Assembly: GCA_022538095.1 (NCBI GenBank)
Contig: JAKYXN010000012.1
Location: 37,449-101,448, forward strand
Origin: Puniceicoccaceae bacterium K14
Lineage (GTDB): Bacteria; Verrucomicrobiota; Verrucomicrobiia; Opitutales; Opitutaceae
DNA: 64,000 nt
Direction of reading: 5' to 3'
Positions 8,637-17,864 of this stretch are shown one piece after another; positions within the stretch are counted from its first letter, which is position 1, and each line of letters starts with the position of its first letter. Under the pieces are notes generated by a model that saw only the letters and a program-made list of their open reading frames with translations, was not told the DNA's origin and did no database searches. The position numbers were made by a program, and so were the translations under genes.

Positions 8637-10135
8637 CAGCCATAACTCCCTTCAATGCACCAGGCCTTGCCGTCTTTAACCAGCCGAACCCCTCCCCCTT
8701 TACGCAGTCGAATATCCCACTCGCTACGATTCCATAAGCCTTCCTTCTCCCACCAATGACCGGAACGAACCCACGGGCCGCTATACTTGCCAACAAAGCC
8801 AGACACTTCGTCACTTTGTATCCAAACAGGCACGCCCCCTTGCAACTCAACCTTCGCCTCTAGCATTGGACGGTAACGCTTCATCGACTTCATAATGCAT
8901 TCCTCAAGCGCCATCCCGTCATCAACTTCAACTGTCTGCGGCATCGCTTCCAATTCAAACCCATCCGGCCTTCCCTCTGGACGCATGACTGGGCGCCCCA
9001 ATCTCTCTGTCCCAACGATGCCAGCGAGTTTCGTCAATGTCTGACTAAAACGATGAGGATTTTTAAGGCTACTATCAAAGAGTCCATATTGCCGCTCCTG
9101 ATGGTCTTCATAGTCCATCCGCAGCGAAAAGCGATCGACCGGAGAATCCGTCGAAACGCCATCCAAGCAACTAACCAATAGTCGGAACAACGCCTCATGA
9201 TTGCTATTAGGATCGGGGATTTTTTGCTCAAACAACAAAGGCTCGCCATAAGCCAGACCCAAATCCAGAATAAGCAATGTCGCAACTTTATGGGCACGTT
9301 TCATTTCAAAACAAAGCTGCTCCATAAAACGGCGAACCAAGAACAGCAAAGGCTCCAAGTTTTCTATCTCCCGCTCGAATTCCCAAGACATTTCAAAGAC
9401 CAGCGGCAAATCCAACACTCCGATCACTCGTGTGCCCCTCCCTTTGACCCGATCCCAAAGCACCAGTCCTTCCATCCCCAAACGGTTGCCGACCGAAGAT
9501 CTCTTGAGAGAGGCAAATTTTCCAACAGTGCGAATCCCCCATTGAGTAAGGATCTCCAGTATATGATTCCCCGGTTCCACGGACTCAATTGGAAGCGTAT
9601 CCAAAAAGAATTTATTAGTGATCTGCACGACATTCGGATGCAATTTTTCATACCGTGCCTCACTAAGCAGAGTTACTTTTTCGGCCCGCTTCGCGGCGAG
9701 CAAGGCGAGAGAGTCCGTCTCCGCAATCCCTGCTCGAACAACAAGACTCAGGCTCTTTAAACCCGAAATGACCTCGGAGCACTCCTGAATAGCCTCAGTC
9801 TCTTTTCTCCCCCGCAAATCAACCACGCATAGGTCCTCAAACTGTCGCTCAACACGCGGTGCAATCGAGTAAGCAGCGCTGTGCAGAGCCTTCCATGCAT
9901 GCTCTTCCGCCTGTTGCGAGCGATAAATGATTTTAAGACCCGGGCAACGAGCCAAGGCTTGTCCAACAGACAAACCGATGCCAACTCCCTCATTCGCTGC
10001 CTCTTTCGTAAATTGCAGAGTAACCGCTTTACTTTCATGATCCGAAACCAAGGCCACTGCAGCTCCGTTTAACGCAGACTGCGAACGCATCGCAGCCTGC
10101 AAAGAAAAGTCGGGCATATAAAAGACGGCATACAT
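8636..10135 (-). CDS. imuB: ImuB, Y-family polymerase-like mutasome subunit
   Basis: This 499-residue protein has the fold of Y-family polymerases (N-terminal MYAVFYMPDFSLQAA, then palm/fingers and thumb HhH-like segments such as ILEIWGIRTVGKFASL-type sequence). The acidic residues needed for catalysis in DinB (DxDxFFA, SxDE) are not visible, as in other ImuB proteins. It acts as the adaptor that brings DnaE2 to the sliding clamp: a clamp-binding motif QYGLF is at about residues 348-352 (consensus QLxLF). The C-terminal third is the ImuB-specific tail. It is flanked by imuA upstream (33-base gap) and dnaE2 downstream (one-base overlap). Confidence 0.88.
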   Translation of the reverse strand: MYAVFYMPDFSLQAAMRSQSALNGAAVALVSDHESKAVTLQFTKEAANEGVGIGLSVGQALARCPGLKIIYRSQQAEEHAWKALHSAAYSIAPRVERQFEDLCVVDLRGRKETEAIQECSEVISGLKSLSLVVRAGIAETDSLALLAAKRAEKVTLLSEARYEKLHPNVVQITNKFFLDTLPIESVEPGNHILEILTQWGIRTVGKFASLKRSSVGNRLGMEGLVLWDRVKGRGTRVIGVLDLPLVFEMSWEFEREIENLEPLLFLVRRFMEQLCFEMKRAHKVATLLILDLGLAYGEPLLFEQKIPDPNSNHEALFRLLVSCLDGVSTDSPVDRFSLRMDYEDHQERQYGLFDSSLKNPHRFSQTLTKLAGIVGTERLGRPVMRPEGRPDGFELEAMPQTVEVDDGMALEECIMKSMKRYRPMLEAKVELQGGVPVWIQSDEVSGFVGKYSGPWVRSGHWWEKEGLWNRSEWDIRLRKGGGVRLVKDGKAWCIEGSYG

Positions 10136-10168
10136 CGTTTAAATCACTGACAGTACAGGCCCCAAATT

Positions 10169-10939
10169 CTAACTCGCCACACCCCGTATCATTTTCGGGA
10201 AACCTGATTTTTCCAGCTGGCGCAGACGTAGCACGCGCACCTCCAGCATTTGAGCCAACTCGCTCACCGAAACTTCCATATCTGAAAAATCGAACTGCCG
10301 AGTCATCTCCAAGCGCACCTGGGCGCTCGGAATCATCGCTTTCGGCGTGAATATGCAAACGCAAGCGCTCGAGCGCTCCGCCAGCCTCTGCAAACGATAC
10401 CAATCTTCCGAGCGTACCCGCCTTAACTCCCGCATGTCGTTCCAGCTCAAATCCACCAAAACCATCCCAAAGTTTTCATCTCGCAGCAAAACATCCGCCG
10501 CCTTCATCGCTTGCATCGTATCCTCACACTGCACCCATAGCAAATGCTTGAGCAAGGATGGTGGAGTCGACTCCGGATCAAAGCTATAACGCCCGTCCAC
10601 CAAGGTCACTAATTGCCTCTCCCGACGGGCCGCATTCAATAGATAAAGCAAAAGGGTTTGCCCGCCACAACTCGGCTTCGTCACCGCCACTTCGGTCAAT
10701 ACGCCCAGGGGCAAACCGCCGCCCAGGTCCTCGTCCAATGTTTCGATTCCCGTGCGGATTGTAGGTGCATCTTGGCAAGCAACTTCTTCAATCCCCGCTA
10801 TCGTCATAGCTTCGCCATTCAATGGTTCAGTCTCCAACACGTCAACGTCCTCACGCCATTTAGAGCGTGACATAAGTTCATCTTCTTTCACGCCACGCTC
10901 ACAAATAAAATTTGTTTTATCGCACTCAATCAACCCCAT
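10169..10939 (-). CDS. imuA: ImuA-type RecA-like protein
   Basis: This 256-residue protein sits first in the imuA-imuB-dnaE2 cassette. It has the truncated RecA-like core of ImuA/SulA-like proteins: RTGIETLDEDLGGGLPLGVLTEV followed by GGQTLLLYLLNAA, and later FGMVLVDLSWND in the Walker B position. The classic Walker A lysine is not obvious, so ATP binding is doubtful. ImuA is needed for mutasome function in known systems. The listed ATG at 10939 gives an N-terminal extension; an ATG at 10873 (MSRSKWRED) is an alternative. No clear palindromic LexA box was seen upstream. Family assignment relies strongly on the gene order. Confidence 0.78.
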   Translation of the reverse strand: MGLIECDKTNFICERGVKEDELMSRSKWREDVDVLETEPLNGEAMTIAGIEEVACQDAPTIRTGIETLDEDLGGGLPLGVLTEVAVTKPSCGGQTLLLYLLNAARRERQLVTLVDGRYSFDPESTPPSLLKHLLWVQCEDTMQAMKAADVLLRDENFGMVLVDLSWNDMRELRRVRSEDWYRLQRLAERSSACVCIFTPKAMIPSAQVRLEMTRQFDFSDMEVSVSELAQMLEVRVLRLRQLEKSGFPKMIRGVAS

Positions 10940-11253
10940 TAAAACAACCTAACAAACCCCCTCAGACATCGCCGGTCCTAGCTAAAATTAATAATCAGAA
11001 TAAGCTAAAATAAACGACAGGGGCATGGTCGACTTAGGCAGACTCATTGCTCAATAAGGAAAAACCAACATCCATTACCTAACCTACAACTCTAGCTTAG
11101 GCATATAAAAAGCCTGTAGCTCAGGCTCTTCCAATGTATCCAAACAAGTCCTTCTCTAAACGCCTTAACGATCGCAACGTTCTGTTCATGAGACCCTCCA
11201 AGGATCCATCACAGCGTAAGCGGCTTCCAGTAAACTGGAACCCTGCAATGTAA
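10940..11253. other. Intergenic region between imuA and the potassium-channel gene
   Basis: The 314 bases hold the promoter side of the imuA cassette and the end of the channel transcript. Apart from the hairpin at 11107-11127, I see AT-rich sequence without a convincing SOS-box palindrome, small gene or repeat. Confidence 0.4.
11107..11127 (-). terminator. Rho-independent terminator of the channel gene
   Basis: On the minus strand AGCCTG-AGCTA-CAGGCT forms a six-pair stem with a five-base loop, directly followed by TTTT and more AT sequence. It is about 127 bases after the stop of the potassium-channel gene and points the right way. Confidence 0.65.
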
Positions 11254-12144
11254 CTAGAGCTTCGCCCCGCAATGGTGGCAAAATTTCGAGTCACATGCAT
11301 GATCTTGGCTTCCGCATTCTCCACACTTGGCAGAAAAATCTAGGCTACTCCGGCTTGCTCGAGCAATCTCCGCAGTCACAATTCCTGTAGGAACCGCAAT
11401 AATCCCGTATCCAACTATCATGATTACCGAAGCCACCATCTGGCCGAGAGGCGTTTGTGGCGAGATATCGCCATAGCCAACAGTTGTCAAAGTCACGATC
11501 GCCCAATAGACCGATTTGGGAATACTGGTAAACCCATTCTCGCTGCCTTCGATCAAGTACATCGTCGCCCCTAAAATCGAGACCAAGGTCACCACTGCAA
11601 ATATGAAAACCAGTATCTTGTGCAAACTGGCAGAGATTGCCGTTTGCAGCATCTTGGCTTCACCGACAAATTGAACCAACTTCAATACCCGAAAAATTCG
11701 CAGTACACGTAAAGCTCGCAACGCCATCAGGTAACGAGCTCCAGGGAAAATCAAATCCACGAATGTCGGCAAAACCGAAAGCAAATCTACGACTCCAAAA
11801 AAGCTTCGAGCGTAGCGACCTGGGTGCGATGACGTGTAGAGTCGCAAGAAATACTCCACAGTAAAGGCCAAGGTAAAGGCCCACTCGCTTATACGAAAAA
11901 ATCTTCCATACTGGGCTTGTAAACTGTCCACACTTTCCAGCATCACAACCACGACACTCACTAAGATGGCGATAATCAGCACCACATCGAAAAGCTTTTC
12001 CACTGGCCTGTCAGAAAAGAAGATAATCCGCCGACACCGTTCTCTAAATCCAGTCCACTTAACCTTGGGCAAGTTCTCTTCGTCGAAAATCATAAGTTCT
12101 CTAAGTTGAAAGCCTTTACAGCTAACGCGCAATGCATAAGTCAT
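11254..12144 (-). CDS. Voltage-gated potassium channel with C-terminal zinc ribbon
   Basis: This 296-residue six-helix channel subunit belongs to the Kv/ion-transport family. The S4 voltage sensor is Arg-rich ([15 protein letters not shown]), the pore loop has the potassium filter TLTTVGYGD at about residues 219-226, and the S6 helix follows. At least two earlier helices ([29 protein letters not shown]) are seen. The short cytoplasmic tail ends in C-x2-C and C-x2-C pairs (CGECG...CHHCGAKL), a zinc-ribbon. The start at 12144 has a good Shine-Dalgarno (GGAGGG seven bases upstream); a second ATG is at 12093. It is transcribed divergently from the methyltransferase-like gene with only 34 bases between them. 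Confidence 0.9.
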   Translation of the reverse strand: MTYALRVSCKGFQLRELMIFDEENLPKVKWTGFRERCRRIIFFSDRPVEKLFDVVLIIAILVSVVVVMLESVDSLQAQYGRFFRISEWAFTLAFTVEYFLRLYTSSHPGRYARSFFGVVDLLSVLPTFVDLIFPGARYLMALRALRVLRIFRVLKLVQFVGEAKMLQTAISASLHKILVFIFAVVTLVSILGATMYLIEGSENGFTSIPKSVYWAIVTLTTVGYGDISPQTPLGQMVASVIMIVGYGIIAVPTGIVTAEIARASRSSLDFSAKCGECGSQDHACDSKFCHHCGAKL

Positions 12145-12178
12145 TGCCTAGCCCTCCACGCGCAATCCGCCTAGTTCC

Positions 12179-13375
12179 ATGAACGATTCCCAAGCACAGA
12201 CTCAAACTCAACAAAGCAAGCTACTTCAAGAAATCCAAGCATTCTTTGGAGAAGAGCGAATCGACGAACGCTTAATCGACGCCTTTCTAGCTACCCCCCG
12301 CCACAAATTCGCTCACCGATTCGAAGGCAGCTCAGATGGACACTGGATCGAGCTCTCAGAAGAAAACCTCTCAGACCACTTGGTTCAGCTTTACCAAGAT
12401 TCTCCTCTCTGCATCTACCGCAACAAAATCGGAGAAGTCGTATCCACAATTTCGCAACCCTCTCTCGTCCTCTATATGATACAGCTCTTGGAACTCCAAG
12501 CAGGGATGACAGTATTTGAGCTCGGAGGTGGCAGTGGGTGGCACGCCGCTTTGATGGCTCGCCTCGTTGGTCCAAACGGAAAGGTGCACAGCGCTGAAAT
12601 CATAAAAGACTTAGTCGAAAACGCCCGGATCACCAAACAAAAGCTAGGCATCAATAACCTTGAACTCATCAATGGCGACGCAACCAAAGGCTTGCAAGAC
12701 AAGGGCCCCTTCGACCGCGGGGTATTCACCGCATCCGCACGGGAACTACCACCAGCATTCTTCGAACAGATAAAGGAAGGCGGCCTCCTTCAGTTCGTGT
12801 TGAAACTCCCTACTGGTAGCGACATGCTTTGCCTACTCCGCAAAAAGGAAAATCGCTTCGAGAGCGAATACTTGATGCCCTGTAGTTTTGTTCCCGTAAC
12901 CGGAGGGCACCCCCAAGAAGCGACCCCTGTCACACTCATCGAATCTCTCCCACTCTGGCCTAAGTGGCAAAACGAGGAACCGCACTTTACCCCTTTTGCA
13001 GATATGGGCATTTCATCAGATGACTTACCCGCACTCATCGAATTCTGCCAGGTCGTTTGCACCAACTTTATCCCCTTCGATTCCCAGGAAAACGACTCCC
13101 TCAGATCCAACGAATTCCTATTCGGCATTAACGCTTCCGACAAAGAATCGCTCACTCTCATTACCGATGACCAATTCTTAACCTACGGGCCGCTAAATTC
13201 GCTAGAAGACTTTTTAACTCTCGTAAAAGACTGGCTCACTTCAAACAAACCAGAAGTCGATGAGTTGACTTTAGAAATTTATCCCAAGCACCAACTCCCT
13301 TTCATCGGCCAAGGGGCTTGGTTAATCAAAGGCAGCCAATGCTTTTACCGCTGGACACTCCCAAGCATCGCTTAA
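12179..13375 (+). CDS. Protein-L-isoaspartate O-methyltransferase-like protein
   Basis: This 398-residue protein has a PCMT-type SAM-dependent methyltransferase domain in its N-terminal half. It shows FLATPRHKFAH, a variant of the family's start VPRExFV, then STISQPSLVLYMIQLL and the SAM-binding motif I VFELGGGSGWHAALMA. The usual enzyme repairs isoaspartyl residues in aged proteins. This one is nearly twice the usual 210-230 residues, with a C-terminal half (from about residue 220) that I do not recognise. It may therefore act on another target. It stands alone between a divergent channel gene and a convergent apbE gene. Confidence 0.75.
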   Translation: MNDSQAQTQTQQSKLLQEIQAFFGEERIDERLIDAFLATPRHKFAHRFEGSSDGHWIELSEENLSDHLVQLYQDSPLCIYRNKIGEVVSTISQPSLVLYMIQLLELQAGMTVFELGGGSGWHAALMARLVGPNGKVHSAEIIKDLVENARITKQKLGINNLELINGDATKGLQDKGPFDRGVFTASARELPPAFFEQIKEGGLLQFVLKLPTGSDMLCLLRKKENRFESEYLMPCSFVPVTGGHPQEATPVTLIESLPLWPKWQNEEPHFTPFADMGISSDDLPALIEFCQVVCTNFIPFDSQENDSLRSNEFLFGINASDKESLTLITDDQFLTYGPLNSLEDFLTLVKDWLTSNKPEVDELTLEIYPKHQLPFIGQGAWLIKGSQCFYRWTLPSIA

Positions 13376-13410
13376 GGAAGGAAGCGGAAGAGCCAGAATC
13401 ATTTCATAAA

Positions 13411-14310
13411 CTAGTCCTTAAAAGTTCCGACCCTCATTTCATTAGAAGTATAAATTCCCAAAACGGAATCGTGATTCCCAAGATTCTCAATTTGATTATC
13501 AGACAGCAATAATGACGCAGTTGATAACGCATCAGCAACTGTTGCCGATTTCGCCATCACAACTGCTTTTTCATTAATCAAATCACCTGATCGCGAAATA
13601 ATGTGATTGGGCTGATAGCCAATTCCGGAAGCGCCCAGGGCAAAATTTCCAAAATACTTTAAACGAGGCTTACCACTTAGGATCGGAATTTCTAGGGTCC
13701 AGCATTTATCTTCATTCTGTGGTGAATCACCAAATACAAGCACACTCGAGCCGCCTCCAACCAACACTCCTGCTGGCACCTCCCAAAACTTCAGCAAATC
13801 ATAAACAGTATCCAATGCAGCTCCTTTGCCTATCGCCCCCAAATCCAACCACCTTTTGCCTTCCAACTTTGTGACAAATGGATTCTGAGGATCTATTGCG
13901 ATAACAGGTGAGTTCTCATCTTGTGAAGGTATCTGTAAATCTGATAAATGACGAGGGATTGACTGACCTTTGGCTTTTATTGCCTCAGAACCAACAAAGG
14001 GATCAAACATCCCACCCGTACCAGCAGAAACCTCAAAGGCTGATAATAGACAATTGTGCGTCACCTCGTCCAAGCGCAGCACATCACCCGCTCTCGCTCG
14101 ATTTATTCGAGTTATGTCACTTCCTTCCCGATAAAGACTGAGTTTGCTTTCTAAATTATCAACCAAACGAAAAGCCTCTTCGGCAATTGCCGCTATTTTT
14201 TCCTTAGAGTTTGAATACAGGTGCAGAGAAAATCGAGTGGACATCGCATCATGCTCAAATCTCTTGAACCCTTTTAGCCCAATAATTTTAACGATTGAAT
14301 CAGAATTCAT
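13411..14310 (-). CDS. apbE: FAD:protein FMN transferase (ApbE family)
   Basis: This enzyme attaches FMN from FAD to a threonine or serine of exported or membrane flavoproteins, with magnesium. Family marks are the start FEHDAMSTRFSLHLYS, the region GGMFDPFVGSE, WLDLGAIGKGAALD for FAD binding, and the end segment ATVADALSTASLLLSD with the metal-binding aspartate and Thr/Ser. No N-terminal lipoprotein or signal peptide is visible, so it may be cytoplasmic. The ATG overlaps the stop of the upstream membrane-protein gene by four bases (ATGA). No FMN-acceptor protein with an FMN-binding domain was recognised in this window. Confidence 0.87.
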   Translation of the reverse strand: MNSDSIVKIIGLKGFKRFEHDAMSTRFSLHLYSNSKEKIAAIAEEAFRLVDNLESKLSLYREGSDITRINRARAGDVLRLDEVTHNCLLSAFEVSAGTGGMFDPFVGSEAIKAKGQSIPRHLSDLQIPSQDENSPVIAIDPQNPFVTKLEGKRWLDLGAIGKGAALDTVYDLLKFWEVPAGVLVGGGSSVLVFGDSPQNEDKCWTLEIPILSGKPRLKYFGNFALGASGIGYQPNHIISRSGDLINEKAVVMAKSATVADALSTASLLLSDNQIENLGNHDSVLGIYTSNEMRVGTFKD

Positions 14311-15860
14311 TTCTCAGGGGATAATGATTCTTCCCAAACAGATTCCGATATCAATACTTGAAGCAATACATTAGGGCGAATTGCAACGTACTCCACCACT
14401 CGATTTTCCATCGTTTCTGCTGAGGCATCTCCAAGTTGTGAGTCTATTACTAACAGATCCCACTTTTGAAAATCGTTGGGCATTTTCTCAAAATAACCCA
14501 CAGTCGAACTTCCACGCAAATACCACGGCAACGGCCATGCAGACTCTTCACTCACCACAGCAATATTAAGTGGACGATCAAAATTTGCACCCAAATTGCC
14601 TATTCTATCTAAGATTCGCATAAAGCCGCGTGGAGTTTGTTCGTAAAAATATGGGTTTCTCACATCACCTGGATATTGGACTAAGGCTAGGTAACTTTTG
14701 CCAAACGATTGATAACTTGCCAAGAAACACAAAACGAGTGAAACCCAAATCGCATTCTTTCGATAACACACTAAATAGTCCAAGGCCAGTCCAGCGAGCA
14801 GCACTAAACCAATCGCAGGCGTTAGCAACAACCAGGGTGTCTTATAAGGAATCAAGAGATGAATTACAAAAAGTGAAACTGTGAATACAGACAATGCCCT
14901 CCCACTCTGATTCGCTTTAGAGGAAAATGCGACGACGCAGCCAAAAAGCGAAAATAGCAGCAACAAACTTTGCCCCCAATTAATCCCATTATTTTTAAAG
15001 CTACTGAATAATTCAAAATAATGCCACCAAGGGTAGGAATGAGACTCGTCACTAATGCGCGTTATTTGTATTCCATAAGCCCCAAAGCTATCAACTATGC
15101 CTCGAGCGTTATTCCCGAAACTTGAATACAGAAAAGCGAATGGTATAGCAAAGCCTGCTAGAATGCTAATCACCGTGGAGAGCTTCGGAATGGATAGCCG
15201 AGGGCGAACACTTAGCCAAATAGATAAAAGAGCTAACAACAAGTAAAGAGGAGATATCTCCTTACACGTCTGTGCTAAACCAGCAATCACTCCAATTCCG
15301 AAAGGACGTACTATCGAACGCTTATCCCCTACCCACACTCTTGAATCACCACTCCGCCTACCAACCGAAACACACCTCAATACAAAAAGGAAAAATAACC
15401 ATACAAACACAGCCAACCAGGCCTCCTGGATAAAGTACGTGTGATAAACAGAAGTAAACGTTTCGAACGCCATTAAGAGTAACGCAAAGCCTCCCGTTAA
15501 GGAGCCCAATTTTGTATATTTGGGTCCCAGCCAAACAATAACTAATGTAGCGATTGCAGCTAATAAACTAAAAGAACGGCACGCTCTATCATCAAAATCT
15601 TCAGCTGATCCTCCCAGTATTCGATGATACAATGCAGAGCCATAATAGAGAAATGGCCCATGTCTATCAACTGGGTCGTAGCTGTACCCCTCTCCACGGA
15701 GAAGATTCAAAGTTAGCCAGGCCTGTACCGCCTCATCGGCATGAAGCGGTCGATTTTCGAGATTATGAGCCCGCCATCCTATGCTTAATACAAAAGCAAA
15801 TACGCATAGGATAAACCAAGGTTTACCATCACCCCTTAGCGCTCCTGCCAAATACCTCAA
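14307..15860 (-). CDS. Agl23-like (TIGR03663-type) polytopic glycosyltransferase-fold membrane protein
   Basis: This 517-residue protein has about ten membrane helices and resembles the ArnT/PMT-type (GT39-like) family known as Agl23. The first extracytoplasmic loop contains RPLHADEAVQAWLTLNLL and YDPVDRHGPFLYY, which match the family's conserved acidic and His residues. Known relatives are linked to protein glycosylation and lipid-linked sugar transfer, but the reaction is not established. Translation appears to start at TTG 15860, overlapping the upstream gene by 32 bases; no in-frame ATG is near, so the start is uncertain. It overlaps apbE by four bases at its end. Confidence 0.7.
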   Translation of the reverse strand: MRYLAGALRGDGKPWFILCVFAFVLSIGWRAHNLENRPLHADEAVQAWLTLNLLRGEGYSYDPVDRHGPFLYYGSALYHRILGGSAEDFDDRACRSFSLLAAIATLVIVWLGPKYTKLGSLTGGFALLLMAFETFTSVYHTYFIQEAWLAVFVWLFFLFVLRCVSVGRRSGDSRVWVGDKRSIVRPFGIGVIAGLAQTCKEISPLYLLLALLSIWLSVRPRLSIPKLSTVISILAGFAIPFAFLYSSFGNNARGIVDSFGAYGIQITRISDESHSYPWWHYFELFSSFKNNGINWGQSLLLLFSLFGCVVAFSSKANQSGRALSVFTVSLFVIHLLIPYKTPWLLLTPAIGLVLLAGLALDYLVCYRKNAIWVSLVLCFLASYQSFGKSYLALVQYPGDVRNPYFYEQTPRGFMRILDRIGNLGANFDRPLNIAVVSEESAWPLPWYLRGSSTVGYFEKMPNDFQKWDLLVIDSQLGDASAETMENRVVEYVAIRPNVLLQVLISESVWEESLSPEK

Positions 15861-16491
15861 CTTCGATGTAATGGTTTAGATCATCGCTAGTATTCCCATT
15901 TGAATAAAAACGAACATAGCGACCAACGGCCCCTTTAACCGGGATTAATCGTCCATAGTTTTTTTCCAAATACGCTTTATTATCTCCTGTTCCGACACCT
16001 GATGAATTGTCATGATCATTGTTGAAAACCGTCGTCACCTCACTTGAAAACTCAGGATCTTCTGAAACTTGGATAATAACATCTCGATAAGAACGAAGCT
16101 GAGAATGGTAATGCCAAAGCCCAATCGCATACACTTCCGAGGCTTCACCAAGATCGATCTGAATCCATTGCACGCCATCTCCCAGTTCAACATAATAACC
16201 ATCCTCAGACTCTTTATCGCCATCGGTCGCCATATCCAATTCTCCAATGATCGGCCACGGGTCTGATGATGTAACGCCCTTTCCAGAGGCCAAATTCACC
16301 ACATCACTCGGAACATCAATTTGTTTAAGCGTTTCTTTCGGATTCTCAAGATTCGACAACTTAATCGGCGAGGGCGTACTCGTAACTTTCGGCGACGGAT
16401 ACTCTAATTCAAGTACTTTGATTTCATCCGCGAATACCAACTGAGTAATCAGGAGCAAAGACAAAAGTACTATTTTTTGGTTACATATCAT
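15829..16491 (-). CDS. Secreted discoidin (F5/8 type C)-like carbohydrate-binding protein
   Basis: The 220-residue protein begins with a signal peptide (MICNQKIVLLSLLLITQLVFA). It then has a low-complexity Ser/Pro linker and a galactose-binding-like domain from about residue 65. Seen motifs are NLASGKGVTSS at the start of the domain, the DG-rich calcium-like loop, WIQIDLGEASEVYAIGLWHY and GRYVRFYSNGNT, followed by IEVEVFG. These are the conserved strands of the F5/8 type C fold used for sugar or protein binding outside the cell. It is 29 bases behind the Gfo/Idh gene, in the same putative operon. Confidence 0.75.
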   Translation of the reverse strand: MICNQKIVLLSLLLITQLVFADEIKVLELEYPSPKVTSTPSPIKLSNLENPKETLKQIDVPSDVVNLASGKGVTSSDPWPIIGELDMATDGDKESEDGYYVELGDGVQWIQIDLGEASEVYAIGLWHYHSQLRSYRDVIIQVSEDPEFSSEVTTVFNNDHDNSSGVGTGDNKAYLEKNYGRLIPVKGAVGRYVRFYSNGNTSDDLNHYIEVEVFGRSAKG

Positions 16492-16520
16492 AATATTATA
16501 TACTCAAAATATTTCTAGAA

Positions 16521-17858
16521 TTAGGCTTCGAAATCTTCTGGTTTAAAATCGATAGATTTCCTCGCCTCAACTGCTGAATTAACTTTAAAAATCGCGGCTT
16601 CGCTTTCAAAGGCATGAACGGCATCGCAATTCAGATCGTTTTCACCACGTACCGCTCCAAAGAAATTTTCTAAATGCGGTTGATGCAGCGGTTTATCTAA
16701 AACGATTGGTAAATCGAAAGCGACTAACGGCGCGGTCTCTCTCACATCCACTGTCGCGCTATCGTTAGCTTTTGGAGCTCCCTCAGATCGCCGCAAGTAA
16801 TTCAAATCAATCCATTTTTCCCAATCGGGAGCCCTATCTTCACGGTAAACTTTAGTGAGGTTCGAATTTTCCGAAATCTTCACAGAGCCTTCATCTCCCA
16901 TAAATTGCTCGTAATAACCTCCTCCAGCACTGGTTGTAGTCAGAACTTGATAAAACGCCCTAACGGGCCCATCAGGGGTGTCATACTCAAAAATCGCCAT
17001 CACATTGTCATACCACTCTCGGTTCGTGTAATAATCTGAGCCACCGGAGGCCATCACACTCTTTGGTCCGGTCCCCAAGAACCAATTAAAAATATCAATT
17101 TGATGAGCTCCCAAATCCGAAATTGGACCACCGGACAAATCTTTAAACCAGCGCCAATTTCGGAATTGGTGCATATTTTCATAACCATACCGTCGCAGTG
17201 TTTCGGGTGCTATTTCATAACGTTTTGGCCAGCTTAGATCTTCTGAAACCGCTCGATTCCACTGTCCATTTATATTTGTAATTCGACCAGGAATACGGGC
17301 TTTTTCAATTATGTTGTGAAATGCGTGGAGGTAACGCGGGTTACTTCGCCTCTGGTGACCAATTTGCAGCAACTTGCCTGTGCTCCGCATAGTATGAACC
17401 ATACTCCGGGCCGCTTCCACAGTGTGAGCCATCATCTTTTCACAATAAACGTGAAGACCGGCATTCAAACAGAGATTTGTGTGATCAGCGTGCCAAAAAT
17501 CTGGAGTCGATATAATGACAGCATCCAGATCACTTTCTTCGGATAGCATTTCTTCTATATTTTCGTAGCCGTTGGGATTGAACCCTGCCCTCTTCAGGCG
17601 ATTAATTCCATAACGACGTGATAAATCCCATATATCGCATACGGCTGAAAAGTTCAGTCCCGGAATATTTTGGACCGCATCTAGCAAAACTCTTCCCTGG
17701 GCTCCCATTCCCACAAAAGCCACATTGATATCATCCGCACGAGATTGACCTTTTAGGATGTAAGGTGAGGCTAAGACCATACCACCAGCTACAACGCCTG
17801 TTTTCAAGAATTCGCGACGAGAAAAAGGGGAATTGTTTTTTGAATTTTCGTATTTCAT
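16521..17858 (-). CDS. Tat-exported Gfo/Idh/MocA family oxidoreductase
   Basis: This 445-residue NAD(P)-dependent oxidoreductase-like protein has a twin-arginine signal (SPFSRREFLKTGVVAGGMVLA). The Rossmann domain follows with VAFVGMGAQGRVLLDAV, and the catalytic lysine is in the YCEKMMAHT segment (the usual EKP is EKM here). The C-terminal part shows GGPISDLGAHQIDIFNWF with the conserved Asp and His. Such exported members are common in Verrucomicrobiota and Planctomycetes; a few relatives act on sugars or hydrolyse glycosides with NAD. The substrate is unknown. It is 6 bases after the doxX-like gene. Confidence 0.85.
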   Translation of the reverse strand: MKYENSKNNSPFSRREFLKTGVVAGGMVLASPYILKGQSRADDINVAFVGMGAQGRVLLDAVQNIPGLNFSAVCDIWDLSRRYGINRLKRAGFNPNGYENIEEMLSEESDLDAVIISTPDFWHADHTNLCLNAGLHVYCEKMMAHTVEAARSMVHTMRSTGKLLQIGHQRRSNPRYLHAFHNIIEKARIPGRITNINGQWNRAVSEDLSWPKRYEIAPETLRRYGYENMHQFRNWRWFKDLSGGPISDLGAHQIDIFNWFLGTGPKSVMASGGSDYYTNREWYDNVMAIFEYDTPDGPVRAFYQVLTTTSAGGGYYEQFMGDEGSVKISENSNLTKVYREDRAPDWEKWIDLNYLRRSEGAPKANDSATVDVRETAPLVAFDLPIVLDKPLHQPHLENFFGAVRGENDLNCDAVHAFESEAAIFKVNSAVEARKSIDFKPEDFEA

Positions 17859-17864
17859 TATATA

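Noticed and set aside
10940..11100. Possible LexA (SOS) box upstream of imuA
   Set aside because: I looked for a TGTTC/GAACA-type palindrome and did not find one; not called.
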